Positions 16,832 through 25,681 of a stretch of 48,618 nucleotides of DNA are shown piece after piece (the stretch's first letter is position 1; each line of letters begins with the position of its first letter). Source of the DNA: Rhizobiales bacterium 65-79 (GTDB lineage: Bacteria; Pseudomonadota; Alphaproteobacteria; Rhizobiales; Rhizobiaceae); NCBI GenBank assembly GCA_001896885.1, contig MKRJ01000035.1, positions 1 through 48,618 on the forward strand, read 5' to 3'. The translations under genes and the position numbers were made by a program. A model generated the notes under the pieces. The model did not search any database. It saw only the letters and a list, made by a program, of their open reading frames with translations, and had not been told where the DNA came from.

Positions 16832-18207
16832 GCGAAGGCGCCTCTGAGATTGCCGGCGAGGCCATCGCCCAACTCGCTGAATGGGCAAGCTCCCTTTCGC
16901 TCGATGCGATCGCGGATGATGTCAAGCGGAGCGCAGCGCTGGTCATCGCAGACAACCTTGCCTGCGCCGCCCGCTCCCGCAAGGAGCCGGAACTTCGCGC
17001 ACTCAAGCAGCGGTTGCCGCATGGCGTCGAGGAGGCAACGGTATTTCTCGGCGATGGCGCGAAGACGGACCGGGCCAGCGCCGCGATGATCAACGCGATC
17101 GCGTCGAACTGGTGCCAGCTCGATGAAGGCCACCGGCAGGTCATGTGCCATGCCGGACTCTATGTCGTCCCCACCGCGATGGCTGAGGCGGAAGCCGCCG
17201 GCCGCACGATGGGGGATGCGTTGCGTGCGACGGTGGCCGGATACGAGGTGGTTTGCCGCTTCGCCAAGGCGTTCGGATTCTCCCGCCCGACCGTGCATCC
17301 CCATGCACTCTGGTCGCCGCTAGGCGCGGCCGCGGCGATCGCGGCGCTGCGCGGCTTCGATCCCGGGCGATGGACCGACAGTCTTGCGACCGCTGCAACG
17401 ATGGCGGGCGGCGGCCCGTTCGGTCATGCGGTGCAAGGCGCGCTCGTGGCGAATGGATGGGCGGGGATCGGTGTGGCGAATGGTTTTCGTGCCGTCGATC
17501 TGGCGGAATGCCGAATAACAGGTACTCCAATATCGGCAAGCGAAGTCCTGTGTGGCGTCTTCGGCGCCACCCTCAAATCCGGTCTTCTGGTCGAAGGGCT
17601 GGGCGAGGAGTGGGCGTTGCGCGGCAACTACCACAAGATCCATTCGTGCGCGCAGCAATCCCACGCGGCGGTCGAGGCGATGCTTGCCTTGACTAGGCGA
17701 TGGCCGGTTGGAAAAGGCCCGGCCGATGTTCGGCGCATCGTCGTCGAAGGGCACCCGCTCACCCTGATGATGGACAATCGCAATCCGCCGACGGCGCTCG
17801 CCGCCCGATTCTCGATCCCTCATATCGTTGCCGCCGTCGCAACCCTTGGCCGCGCCGATGCGGCGGCGTTTGCAACCGAGACGCTGGCCGACGCCGAGAT
17901 CGTGAGGCTGCGCCGCGTCGTCGAGCTGAAACTGCTAGAGCCGCCTCTGCCGGCCCCTCATGATCGAGCCGCCCGGATCAGTCTCGTTTTCGATGACGGC
18001 GCCACCACAAGCGAGGAATGCCTGAGCGCGGAAGGCGGGCCCGATCGTCCATTTTCTGCATCTAGAATACTGGAAAAATGCACCACTTTGACGGAGGGCG
18101 TCTATCCGCATTTTGGCACGCAAGTTTCCCGGCTTCTGGCCTTTGAACGCGACTTATGTTGCGAACCCGTTGCGAAATTCGTCAGATCTCTCATTGAGCC
18201 GAGTTGA
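16828..18207 (+). CDS. MmgE/PrpD family protein
   Basis: A 459-residue member of the family that holds 2-methylcitrate dehydratase, cis-aconitate decarboxylase and iminodisuccinate epimerase. The all-helical N-terminal domain contains WCQLDEGHRQVMCHAGLYV, HPHALWSPLGAAAA and ATMAGGGPFGHAVQGALVAN; the smaller C-terminal domain begins near residue 300. The GTG at 16828 overlaps the stop of the XRE gene (GTGA). The frame is open for about 1 kb further upstream, but that part lies over the regulator in another frame and is not coding. The reaction is probably a dehydration, decarboxylation or epimerisation of a carboxylate, possibly a product of the neighbouring amidohydrolase. Confidence 0.87.
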   Translation: MSEGASEIAGEAIAQLAEWASSLSLDAIADDVKRSAALVIADNLACAARSRKEPELRALKQRLPHGVEEATVFLGDGAKTDRASAAMINAIASNWCQLDEGHRQVMCHAGLYVVPTAMAEAEAAGRTMGDALRATVAGYEVVCRFAKAFGFSRPTVHPHALWSPLGAAAAIAALRGFDPGRWTDSLATAATMAGGGPFGHAVQGALVANGWAGIGVANGFRAVDLAECRITGTPISASEVLCGVFGATLKSGLLVEGLGEEWALRGNYHKIHSCAQQSHAAVEAMLALTRRWPVGKGPADVRRIVVEGHPLTLMMDNRNPPTALAARFSIPHIVAAVATLGRADAAAFATETLADAEIVRLRRVVELKLLEPPLPAPHDRAARISLVFDDGATTSEECLSAEGGPDRPFSASRILEKCTTLTEGVYPHFGTQVSRLLAFERDLCCEPVAKFVRSLIEPS

Positions 18208-18213
18208 CCGACA

Positions 18214-18237
18214 CGGCTGCAGTACCAGCAGCCGCTT
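18214..18237 (+). terminator. Hairpin after the MmgE/PrpD gene, possible terminator
   Basis: Perfect 7-bp arms CGGCTGC (18214-18220) and GCAGCCG (18228-18234) enclose a 7-base loop and are followed by CTTT. The hairpin starts seven bases after the stop codon. The short T run makes it a moderate terminator at best. Confidence 0.5.
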
Positions 18238-18497
18238 TCACAAGTAGAACGCCTGACATCGAATGAAGCCGGCACCTTGACCGTTCCTGCCGAGCTTCCG
18301 AATCTGGAGCTTCAATAACCGGCGAAATTGATTTCCCGCCGCGCGATCTTGCGACGGGGCATTAGGCGAAAAGACGAAGGGCACGAACCAGGCGCTATTG
18401 GCGTACGCTACAATTTCCGTTCCGTCTCAAGTCCCGACCAGTGAACAGGCGGCATTCCGGTACATTGCGGCGTCTGCAATCCATCGAAATGGAGAAA

Positions 18498-18848
18498 TTA
18501 CCGGTTGAGCATCGCCGTCGCGATGATCTCCACGCGATAGCCGTCATCGGCCAGGCGGACCTCGCCGCAGGCACGGGCGGGAGGATTGGACGGGTCTATC
18601 CAGTCATCCCACACCGCGTTCATCCCGTCATAGTCATCCATGGTCTTCAGCCATATCGTCGCCGAGACGATACGGGCTCGCGAACTTCCCGCCTCCTTCA
18701 GCAACGAGTCGATCTTCGCCAGCGCTTGCTGCGTCTGGATACGGATTCCGGCTTGCTTGTCGTCACCGACTTGACCACCGAGGTAAACCATATCTCCGGC
18801 AACCACTGCGCGGCTTCGCCGACTATTAGAATCGATTCTCTTGAGCAT
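18498..18848 (-). CDS. RidA family protein (enamine/imine deaminase)
   Basis: The 116-residue protein is close to RidA length. The block NPPARACGEVRLA includes the arginine (PAR) that in RidA binds the carboxylate of the imine substrate, and VAGDMVYLGGQVG is the typical N-terminal strand. RidA proteins hydrolyse reactive enamines and imines, best known for 2-aminoacrylate made by PLP-dependent beta-eliminating enzymes, to 2-oxoacids and ammonia. It is the last gene of the leftward gntR-quinone oxidoreductase-molybdoenzyme operon, 11 bases after the molybdoenzyme. The divergent MetC-like C-S lyase would make exactly such an intermediate, which gives this gene a coherent role here. Confidence 0.88.
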   Translation of the reverse strand: MLKRIDSNSRRSRAVVAGDMVYLGGQVGDDKQAGIRIQTQQALAKIDSLLKEAGSSRARIVSATIWLKTMDDYDGMNAVWDDWIDPSNPPARACGEVRLADDGYRVEIIATAMLNR

Positions 18849-18859
18849 CGATGTTCCGT

Positions 18860-21196
18860 CTATCTTGAAGATGGGTTTGCGCGTTGCGCGAAGGCAGGCG
18901 GCGTGAAAGCAGTGATCGGCGGCAGCGGACCATAGAAGCGTTCGACCTCCACTAGACAGGTCTGGGCGCTCGGGCCTTGCGCCAGGCGCGATGTGCCCTT
19001 GTCACGCGTCAGCACGTTGGGGTTGCCGTGCTTGTCGAGCGGCTTCTCCAGAGTGGGATCGAGCGGGTCAAGCCAGGCGCCGGTGGAGAGCTGCACCACG
19101 CCCGGGCGGAGGGCGTCGGACACGACCACCGCTGCAAGGCAACTGCCGCGGTCGTTGAACACCCGCACAACGTCGCCGGACGATATCCCGCGCTCTTCGG
19201 CGTCGGCGGGGTGCATCCGCATCACTTCGCGGCCTTCGATCTTCATCCCGCGCGAATGGCTGCCGGAATCATACTGACTGTGCAGGCGCGACACGGGTTG
19301 GTTGGACAGGAGATGCAGCGGAAAACTCCGGGCTTCCTTCGCGCCCAGCCATTCATAAGGCTCGATCCATGCCGGATGACCGGGACAATCCTCGTAGCCG
19401 AAGCCGGCGATCGTTTCGGAAAAGATCTCGATCCGCCCCGACGGCGTCTTCAGCGGATTGGCCTCGGGATCGGCGCGGAATTCATCCAGGAGGTCGCCCT
19501 CATGTTCCGGCGCGGGCAGTATGCAGAAACCCGCCTTCCAGAAGGTCTCGAAATCCGGGATCGCCTGGCCCGCCTCGGCGGCGCGCTGCCGCGCCAGCGT
19601 ATAAAGATGTCGCAGCCAGGATTCCTCGTCGCGTCCGTCGGTGAATTCCTCGGCGATGCCCATCCTGCCGGCGATACCGGAAAGCGCGGTGAAATCGTCG
19701 CGCGCCTCGCCGGCAGGGTCGGCGACACGGTGCGACGCGGCGATGAAGCGGTCCCGGCTGGAGGCGGCGATGTCGTTGCGTTCGAGGGCCGTCGTCACCG
19801 GCAGCACGATATCGGCGTGGCGCGCGAGCGGGTTCCACCAGGATTCGTGGACGATCACGGTCTCGGGCCTCCGCCAGGCCATCCGGAACCTGTTCTGGTC
19901 CTGATGATGGTGAAACGGATTGCCGCCGGCCCAATAGACCAGCCGGATGTCGGGATAGATTCGCTTCTGACCGTTGAAATCATAGCTGCCGCCCGGGTCG
20001 AGCAGCATATCGGCGATGCGGGCGACCGGAATATATTCCTCGATGGGGTTGATACCCTGGGGGAGGGACGGCCACGTCATTGCAGGCGCGGATTGACCCA
20101 CGCCGTTGACGGAACCGTAGCCGAAACCGAAGCCACCGCCGCGCAAGCCGATCTGGCCGAGCATGGCGGCAAGCGTAATCGCCATCCAGTAGGGCTGCTC
20201 GCCATGATCGGCTCGCTGCAGCGACCAGGACACCATGATGAAGGTGCGTTTCGCGGCCATGGCGCGGGCGAGGCTTCTGATTTCTTCAACGGAGATGTCG
20301 GTGATCGCCGCCGCCCATGCGGCATCCTTGGCGACACCATCGTCGCGGCCGAGAAGATAATCTTCAAATCGGCCGTAGCCCGTCGTGTAGCGATCGAGGA
20401 ACGCCTTGTCGTGCAGGTCTTCCGTGACAAGGCTGTGAGCGAGGCCCAGCATGAGGGCGACGTCCGTATTCGGCCGGACAGGCATCCAGCGAACCTCCGC
20501 GTCGGTCACCGTATCGTCACGGATCGGGCTGATCGATACGATCTCGGCGCCGTTGCGACTGGCCTCAGCCAGCGATTCGCGCAGGATATGGCGGGATATG
20601 CCGCCGGAGCTCACCTGGGCGTTCTTGTTGGGCGTTCCGCCGAAGAGCACCATCAGTTCGGAGTGCTTCGCCACCACGTTCCAGCTCGTATGGCCGGAGA
20701 CGAGGCCGCGCTTGTCGCCAATCACATGCGGCACGATCGTGTCGGCGGCGGCAAAGCTGTAGTTCTGGATAGAGCGCGTATAGCCGCCGATGCAATTCAG
20801 GAAACGATGCATCTGGCTCTGCGCATGGTGAAAGCGCCCGGCGCTCGCCCAGCCATAGGAGCCGCCGTAGATGGCCTGGTTGCCATAGGATTTCCGGACC
20901 CGATCCAGTTCGGACGCGGCGAGCGCGACGGCTTCGTCCCAATCCACTTCGACGAAGGGCTCGACGCCACGGCCATCGCCGCCGGTACGGTATCCCTTCT
21001 CGAGAAAGGACTTGCGGACGGCCGGGCGGAGAATGCGGCAGGGATTATCGAGCGCATCGATCATCGAATTGGCGATGGGCGAGGGTTCGGGATCTTCCGC
21101 GATCGGCTCGAGTGCCGCGACCCGGCCATCCCGCAACACGGCGTGATAGGTGCCCCAATGGGCGGCTACGGTATGCCGGTCTGGCCTCGGCAGCAT
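18860..21196 (-). CDS. Molybdopterin oxidoreductase, biotin/methionine sulfoxide reductase (BisC/DMSO reductase) type
   Basis: A 778-residue molybdoenzyme of the DMSO-reductase family. Ser113 in GGSYGWASAG is in the place of the serine molybdenum ligand of DMSO/TMAO/biotin-sulfoxide reductases, and there is no N-terminal 4Fe-4S cysteine set. No signal peptide or Tat motif is seen, which points to a cytoplasmic BisC-like enzyme that reduces an S-oxide or N-oxide. ATG at 21196 is chosen, with GGAAGG about ten bases upstream; TTG at 21223 would add nine residues. It lies in an operon between a quinone-oxidoreductase-like gene and ridA, under the GntR regulator. The natural substrate may be a sulfoxide of the amino acid split by the divergent C-S lyase. 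Confidence 0.9.
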   Translation of the reverse strand: MLPRPDRHTVAAHWGTYHAVLRDGRVAALEPIAEDPEPSPIANSMIDALDNPCRILRPAVRKSFLEKGYRTGGDGRGVEPFVEVDWDEAVALAASELDRVRKSYGNQAIYGGSYGWASAGRFHHAQSQMHRFLNCIGGYTRSIQNYSFAAADTIVPHVIGDKRGLVSGHTSWNVVAKHSELMVLFGGTPNKNAQVSSGGISRHILRESLAEASRNGAEIVSISPIRDDTVTDAEVRWMPVRPNTDVALMLGLAHSLVTEDLHDKAFLDRYTTGYGRFEDYLLGRDDGVAKDAAWAAAITDISVEEIRSLARAMAAKRTFIMVSWSLQRADHGEQPYWMAITLAAMLGQIGLRGGGFGFGYGSVNGVGQSAPAMTWPSLPQGINPIEEYIPVARIADMLLDPGGSYDFNGQKRIYPDIRLVYWAGGNPFHHHQDQNRFRMAWRRPETVIVHESWWNPLARHADIVLPVTTALERNDIAASSRDRFIAASHRVADPAGEARDDFTALSGIAGRMGIAEEFTDGRDEESWLRHLYTLARQRAAEAGQAIPDFETFWKAGFCILPAPEHEGDLLDEFRADPEANPLKTPSGRIEIFSETIAGFGYEDCPGHPAWIEPYEWLGAKEARSFPLHLLSNQPVSRLHSQYDSGSHSRGMKIEGREVMRMHPADAEERGISSGDVVRVFNDRGSCLAAVVVSDALRPGVVQLSTGAWLDPLDPTLEKPLDKHGNPNVLTRDKGTSRLAQGPSAQTCLVEVERFYGPLPPITAFTPPAFAQRANPSSR

Positions 21197-21240
21197 GTTC
21201 GGAATCCTTCCTGGAATTCGCAAATCGTGGCGTAGCGAAC

Positions 21241-22215
21241 CTAGGGCAGAAGGACAAGTTGCCCGGTCGTTCGCCGGTTTTCCAGCTGCCGATGCGCTTC
21301 CGCCGCGTCTGCGAGTGGAAAGGTATCCCGGATTTCAGCCTTTACGATACCCTTGCGGATGGCGGCGAAAAGATTGCCGGCGGTCGCCAACAGATCGGCG
21401 CGGTCCGCTATGTAAGGAAAGATCTGGGGCCGGGAAAGCGCGATGCATTTCGGCGAGAGCACGGCAATATTCACCGGCGGGACCGGACCCGACGCGTTGC
21501 CGAAGCTGATCAGGTGACCGAATCTGGCGACCGATTGTATCGATGCCTCGAACGTGTCCTTGCCGACCCCATCGTAGACAAGCCGACAGCCCTTTCCACC
21601 GGTTATGTCGGCCACCCGTTCGGCGATGTTTTCGCGGGAGCCGACAATGACATGATCGGCCCCGGCGTCGCGTACGATCGAAGCCTTGTCGTCCGAGCCG
21701 ACGGTACCAATCACCGTGCAGCCGAGCGCCTTCGCCCACCGCGTCATCAGGGAGCCCACGCCGCCGGCGGCGGCGTGGATAAGCACAGTGTCCCCAGCCA
21801 CGGCCCGATCGGTCCGATGCAGCAGGCGCTCAGCGGTCATCCCCTTCAGCATGAGGGCGGCGGCCGTGCGGTCGTCGATATCGTCGGGGAGGGGCACCAT
21901 GCGGTCGGCGGGTACATTGCGGCGCTCGCTATAGGCCCCTGGCGCGGTCATCACATAGGCGACGCGCTGGCCCACGACCAGGTCGCGCACGCCCGGACCG
22001 ACCGCCTCCACAACGCCTGCGGCTTCCATCCCGGGCGTTCCCGGCAGCGTCATCATCGGATAGGCGCCCTTGCGTACATAGACGTCGATGAAGTTGAGGC
22101 CGATCGCCGTGTGGCGGAGCGTCACCTCGCCTTCGCCTGGTGCCGCCAGAGGCTGGTCGCGCCACTGCATGACTTCCGGACCACCTTGTTCGTCCTGTAC
22201 GATCGCCTTCGACAT
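21241..22215 (-). CDS. NAD(P)H:quinone oxidoreductase-like, zinc-free MDR family
   Basis: The 324-residue protein matches the quinone oxidoreductase (zeta-crystallin) branch of medium-chain dehydrogenases. It has the IGLNFIDVYVRKGAYP substrate-domain block and the nucleotide-binding motif HAAAGGVGSLMTRWAKALG; the zinc-binding cysteines of alcohol dehydrogenases are absent. Such enzymes reduce quinones or enones with NADPH. ATG at 22215 has GAGGAG six bases upstream. It lies 38 bases after gntR and 44 bases before the molybdoenzyme start, so it may supply reducing power or detoxify a reactive product; both are guesses. Confidence 0.88.
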   Translation of the reverse strand: MSKAIVQDEQGGPEVMQWRDQPLAAPGEGEVTLRHTAIGLNFIDVYVRKGAYPMMTLPGTPGMEAAGVVEAVGPGVRDLVVGQRVAYVMTAPGAYSERRNVPADRMVPLPDDIDDRTAAALMLKGMTAERLLHRTDRAVAGDTVLIHAAAGGVGSLMTRWAKALGCTVIGTVGSDDKASIVRDAGADHVIVGSRENIAERVADITGGKGCRLVYDGVGKDTFEASIQSVARFGHLISFGNASGPVPPVNIAVLSPKCIALSRPQIFPYIADRADLLATAGNLFAAIRKGIVKAEIRDTFPLADAAEAHRQLENRRTTGQLVLLP

Positions 22216-22253
22216 TGTTTCTCCTCGTCGACTAAAGCAGGAAAGGGAACCTC

Positions 22254-23012
22254 TCAGGGCCGCCGCGGCTGCTGGAAGATGCGTGCTCCGTTAGCCGCGG
22301 CAGGCGGCGACCAGGCGCCGATAAGCCGCCAGGCGAAACGCAGATGCTCGCGCTGGAGATAAGTAAGGCGCTCGCCGTCACGTTCCTTCAGGGCCTCCAG
22401 GAGATTGCCGTGCTCGCCTGCAGCGGCGGTCCATTCCTGCATCCGCATCACCGCCAGATAGCGGATACGGTAGAGGCGTATGTTGAGATGGCTGTGCATC
22501 TCGATCAGCGTGGAGTTGTGGGAGCAGGCGACGATCGACAGATGGAAGCCCTGGTTGGCGGCGAAGTAGGCGGCGCGATCCTCGCTGGCGAAAGCCTCCG
22601 CCATTTTCCGGTCGAACTGTTCGACGCGCATGATGTCGGCCTCTGTCGCGACCGCGCAGGCGATCTTTCCACCCAGGGATTCGAGTTCAGTATAGACCGT
22701 CAACATCTCCGCAATCTCGTTGTCGCTGGAGTTGACTACGATCGCTCCCCGGTTCGGAATCAGTTCGACCAGGCGCTCCATCGCCAGGATCTTCAGTGCG
22801 TCGCGAAGCGGCGTGCGTGAGACATTGAGGGTTTCGGCAATTGTCCGCTCGCGGATGCGCTCGCCGGGTTTCAGGCGATCGTGGATGATGAGGTCGCGGA
22901 TATAGTTGGCGACATGCTGGGGCAGGGGCTGCCCCCATGCCGGGGCGCCGCCGTTTGACGCAGTTTGCACCTCAACGGTTGCCGCATCGGTGGAAGGTTC
23001 ATTTTTCGCCAA
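22254..23012 (-). CDS. GntR-family transcriptional regulator, FCD subfamily
   Basis: The 252-residue protein has a winged helix at about 32-97 (IAETLNVSRTPLRDALKILA) and an FCD domain to about residue 235. I place the start at TTG 23012 because GGAG lies eight bases upstream and the operator-like repeats at 23050-23079 then remain outside the coding region. ATG at 23042 or 23057 is less likely. It is first in the leftward operon with the quinone oxidoreductase, BisC-like enzyme and RidA, and is divergent from the MetC-like gene, so it probably controls both directions in answer to the pathway substrate. Confidence 0.88.
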   Translation of the reverse strand: MAKNEPSTDAATVEVQTASNGGAPAWGQPLPQHVANYIRDLIIHDRLKPGERIRERTIAETLNVSRTPLRDALKILAMERLVELIPNRGAIVVNSSDNEIAEMLTVYTELESLGGKIACAVATEADIMRVEQFDRKMAEAFASEDRAAYFAANQGFHLSIVACSHNSTLIEMHSHLNIRLYRIRYLAVMRMQEWTAAAGEHGNLLEALKERDGERLTYLQREHLRFAWRLIGAWSPPAAANGARIFQQPRRP

Positions 23013-23049
23013 GCAGCATCTCCATCGCCGATCCGCGCTCATAATTTTG

Positions 23050-23079
23050 GCATACAATATTGACGAACCGCATGCAATA
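23050..23079. promoter_or_regulatory. Two direct repeats in register in the gntR / C-S lyase promoter
   Basis: GCATACAATA (23050-23059) and GCATGCAATA (23070-23079) differ at one base of ten and are exactly 20 bp apart start to start, close to two helical turns, so both face the same side of the DNA. They lie in the 105-base region between the divergent starts. They may be half-sites of the GntR regulator; the first copy runs into CAATATTG, itself a palindrome. Confidence 0.5.
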
Positions 23080-23117
23080 CGACAAAGTTGAGTTCAGATT
23101 GGTGGAGGAGTGCCTGA

Positions 23118-24326
23118 ATGAGCACAAGAGGCGAGGCTCGTCTGCAGGTCCGGACGCTGCTGGGGCGGCTCGGGCGGCCGTCCTCGCCGGTCGGGGCCGT
23201 GAACATGGCCGTGCATCGTGCCTCCACCATCCTCTTCGACACGATTGACGAACTCGACCGCGCCAAGTCTGAGCGGTTTGAGAAGGGCATTTTGTTTTAC
23301 GGCCGCTTCGGAACGCCTGACGTCTTCGCTTTCGAGCAGGCGATCTCGGCACTCGAAGGTGGATACGGAACGGTCGCAGTGCCGTCGGGGCTCGCCGCCT
23401 GTGTGCTGCCGCTGGTGGCGTTCCTGAAACCCGGCGATCACGTGCTCGTCACCGATTCGGTCTATGAACCGGCGCGCACGAGCCTTTCGCAATTCGTTGC
23501 GCGCGGCGGAGTCGAAGTCACCTACTACGATCCGCGCATCGGTGGCGACATTGCCGAGCTGTTCCGCCCGAACACCAGGATGATTTATCTCGAATCGCCG
23601 GGTTCCCTGACATTCGAGGTGCAGGATGTGCCGGCCATCGCTGCTGCCGCCAAGGCAAGAGGGATCCTGACTGTCTGCGACAATACATGGGCGACTCCCG
23701 TCTTCCACAGGCCGATCGAACTCGGCGTCGACATCGTCGTGGCCGCTGCGACGAAATATGTCGTGGGACATTCGGGTGCCATGCTCGGCACCGTGACTGC
23801 GCACGAGGAGCATTACCGCGCGCTGCGCGAGGCGGCCAACTGGCTCGGCTACCGGGTTTCACCGGACGAGATTTTTCTGGCGGCGCGGGGACTGCGCACG
23901 TTGGCCGTGCGTCTGCGCCAGCATCACGAGAACGGTCTCGCACTGGCACGCTGGCTCGAAACGCGGCCCGAGATACGACGCGTCATCCATCCGGCTCTTC
24001 CCTCGCATCCGGACCATGCAATCTGGAAAAGGGATTTCAGCGGCGCCACCGGACTGTTCGCGATCGTGCTGGACGCCCATTCGAAGAAACAGGCGACCGC
24101 ATTCGTGGAAAACCTCTCGCTGTTCGGCCTTGGATTCTCTTGGGGCGGGTTTGAGAGCCTTGTTCTGATCGGCGACCCGGCGCACGCGCGGACGGCGACC
24201 CGGTGGAAGGAAGGCGGCATTCTGGTACGCATCCATGCCGGCCTGGAGGACGCAGGCGACTTGATTGCCGATCTGGATCATGCGCTCGGTGTGTTTCGCG
24301 CCGCGGGGAGGGGAGCGGCGGCATGA
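23118..24326 (+). CDS. PLP-dependent trans-sulfuration enzyme, cystathionine beta-lyase (MetC)-like C-S lyase
   Basis: A 402-residue enzyme of the Cys/Met-metabolism PLP family. The Schiff-base lysine is Lys213 in AAATKYVVGHSGAMLG, and Asp188 in CDNTW contacts the PLP ring. GRFGTPDVFAFEQAISALEGG is the usual N-terminal active-site block. The shape of the sequence and the C-terminal block FSWGGFESL point to a beta-lyase that splits a C-S bond to give a thiol, ammonia and pyruvate through 2-aminoacrylate. ATG at 23118 has GGAGGAG seven bases upstream. It leads the rightward arm of the divergent locus, ahead of an importer and oxidoreductases, so a catabolic C-S lyase is more likely than a methionine biosynthetic enzyme. 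Confidence 0.88.
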   Translation: MSTRGEARLQVRTLLGRLGRPSSPVGAVNMAVHRASTILFDTIDELDRAKSERFEKGILFYGRFGTPDVFAFEQAISALEGGYGTVAVPSGLAACVLPLVAFLKPGDHVLVTDSVYEPARTSLSQFVARGGVEVTYYDPRIGGDIAELFRPNTRMIYLESPGSLTFEVQDVPAIAAAAKARGILTVCDNTWATPVFHRPIELGVDIVVAAATKYVVGHSGAMLGTVTAHEEHYRALREAANWLGYRVSPDEIFLAARGLRTLAVRLRQHHENGLALARWLETRPEIRRVIHPALPSHPDHAIWKRDFSGATGLFAIVLDAHSKKQATAFVENLSLFGLGFSWGGFESLVLIGDPAHARTATRWKEGGILVRIHAGLEDAGDLIADLDHALGVFRAAGRGAAA

Positions 24327-24583
24327 GCAGTGCTCGCCGCACCCATCGACAGGCATGCGAGGAACCCGCGTTCCGGTCGGAGCCGGCATGGCCGCGCATC
24401 GCGACGGGCAATTTAATTCCGCAGAGGCGTCGGATTCGGGCATTTCCATCGTTGCCAATCGGTACTCGCGATGAAAACTGGGCCGCAATTGGCTGCCGCC
24501 GGCATGGCCGCCGCCGGCCGAATGTGAACGTGTTCAAACACAGGCGAACTGGCAGACAATAAACACTCCAGAGAGGTGATGAG
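24327..24583. other. Intergenic leader before the second importer operon
   Basis: No convincing gene is seen. A frame starting at 24323 overlaps the lyase stop (ATGA) and runs 79 codons, but its product is arginine-rich and low in complexity, so it is judged non-coding. Near the end lies a small palindrome GAAC-GT-GTTC (24526-24535) that could be a regulatory site. A promoter for the binding-protein gene may be here. Confidence 0.4.
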
Positions 24584-25660
24584 ATGTCCGATAGCAGAAG
24601 CAAGTTCTTTTCATTCGAGCCCAACCGCAGGACCTTTCTCGCAGGAGCGGGGTTGGCGGTGGCGGGCATGGCGATGGGCCCTCGCGACGCGGCCAAGGCG
24701 GCCGGGCGTATCACGGTCGCCGATCCCGGCGGGCCCTATTCGATCGGTTTCGGTGAAGCGTTCTACAAGCCCTTTCAGGCCGACACCGGGATCGAGGTAA
24801 TAGGCGTGGCGCGCCAGGCGGAGCCGACCAGTCAGGTGAAGGCCATGGTCGAAGCGAAATCCTATCTTTGGGACGTTGTCTCGCTCACGCTTTCCTCGCG
24901 CAAGCTCCTCTCCGACCAGGGGCTTCTGGAGCCTCTCGACTGGAACAACGCCGACATGAAGGCGCTGATCAAACCGGCGCAGCAACCGGATTGGATGGGG
25001 ACCAATGTCTATGGCAGCATCCTCGCCTACCGGGCGGACAATATGAAGAACAAGCCGGGGAGTTGGGCGGACTTCTACGATGTGGAGGGCTTCCCAGGAC
25101 GCCGCGCCTTGCCGAAGAGTCCTATCCACACGCTGGAAGGGGCGCTTCTCGCGGACGGAGTTGCGTTGGACAAGCTCTATCCCCTCGATGTTGACCGTGC
25201 CTTCAAGAAGCTCGACCAGATCAAGCCCCATATCAATGTCTGGTGGGCAAGCTTCGGCCAGTCGACGCAATTGCTGCAGAGCGGCGAGGTGGATTTCCTC
25301 GCCACCAGCAATGCGCGCGCCCAGGCGGCGATCGACAGCGGCAGCGACGTCAAACTAATCTGGAAGCAGGCACTCTTCGGGCTCGAGGGCTGGGCCATTC
25401 CCAAGGGAACGCCGAATGCCGATCTGGCCCGAAAATTCATTGCCTACTGCGCCAACGGCAAGCGACAGGCCGTCTATACCAAGGTGCTTGGCTACGGTCC
25501 CACCAATCAATCGGCGTTCGAGTATATTCCTGCGGAACGGGCCGCCCAGCTCCCCTCGGCGCCTGAGAATTTCAAGCAGATGGTGCAGATAAACGACGAT
25601 TGGTGGGGGGCCAACAAGGATAAGATGTTCGATCGCTTCAACGCGTGGCTGTTGCGCTGA
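24584..25660 (+). CDS. Periplasmic solute-binding protein, PotD-like, with Tat-type signal
   Basis: The protein has 358 residues. The N-terminus has a twin-arginine motif NRRTFLA (14-20) followed by a hydrophobic stretch and a likely cleavage around residues 36-40, so export is probably by the Tat route; the first importer of this window uses an ordinary Sec signal. The mature part, with RITVADPGGPYSIGFGEAFY and the WADFYDVEGFPGRRALPKSP block, is PotD-like. ATG at 24584 follows a GAGGTGATGAG leader. ATPase and fused permease genes follow directly, so this is the receptor of a polyamine-type importer whose ligand is probably the substrate of the C-S lyase or flavoenzyme. Confidence 0.9.
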   Translation: MSDSRSKFFSFEPNRRTFLAGAGLAVAGMAMGPRDAAKAAGRITVADPGGPYSIGFGEAFYKPFQADTGIEVIGVARQAEPTSQVKAMVEAKSYLWDVVSLTLSSRKLLSDQGLLEPLDWNNADMKALIKPAQQPDWMGTNVYGSILAYRADNMKNKPGSWADFYDVEGFPGRRALPKSPIHTLEGALLADGVALDKLYPLDVDRAFKKLDQIKPHINVWWASFGQSTQLLQSGEVDFLATSNARAQAAIDSGSDVKLIWKQALFGLEGWAIPKGTPNADLARKFIAYCANGKRQAVYTKVLGYGPTNQSAFEYIPAERAAQLPSAPENFKQMVQINDDWWGANKDKMFDRFNAWLLR

Positions 25661-25681
25661 CATGTCGATAGGGGAACGCCG

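Noticed and set aside
24323-24562. A 79-codon frame overlapping the lyase stop by ATGA
   Set aside because: The product is arginine-rich with no domain, and codon use is unlike the neighbours; the start overlap is probably chance.
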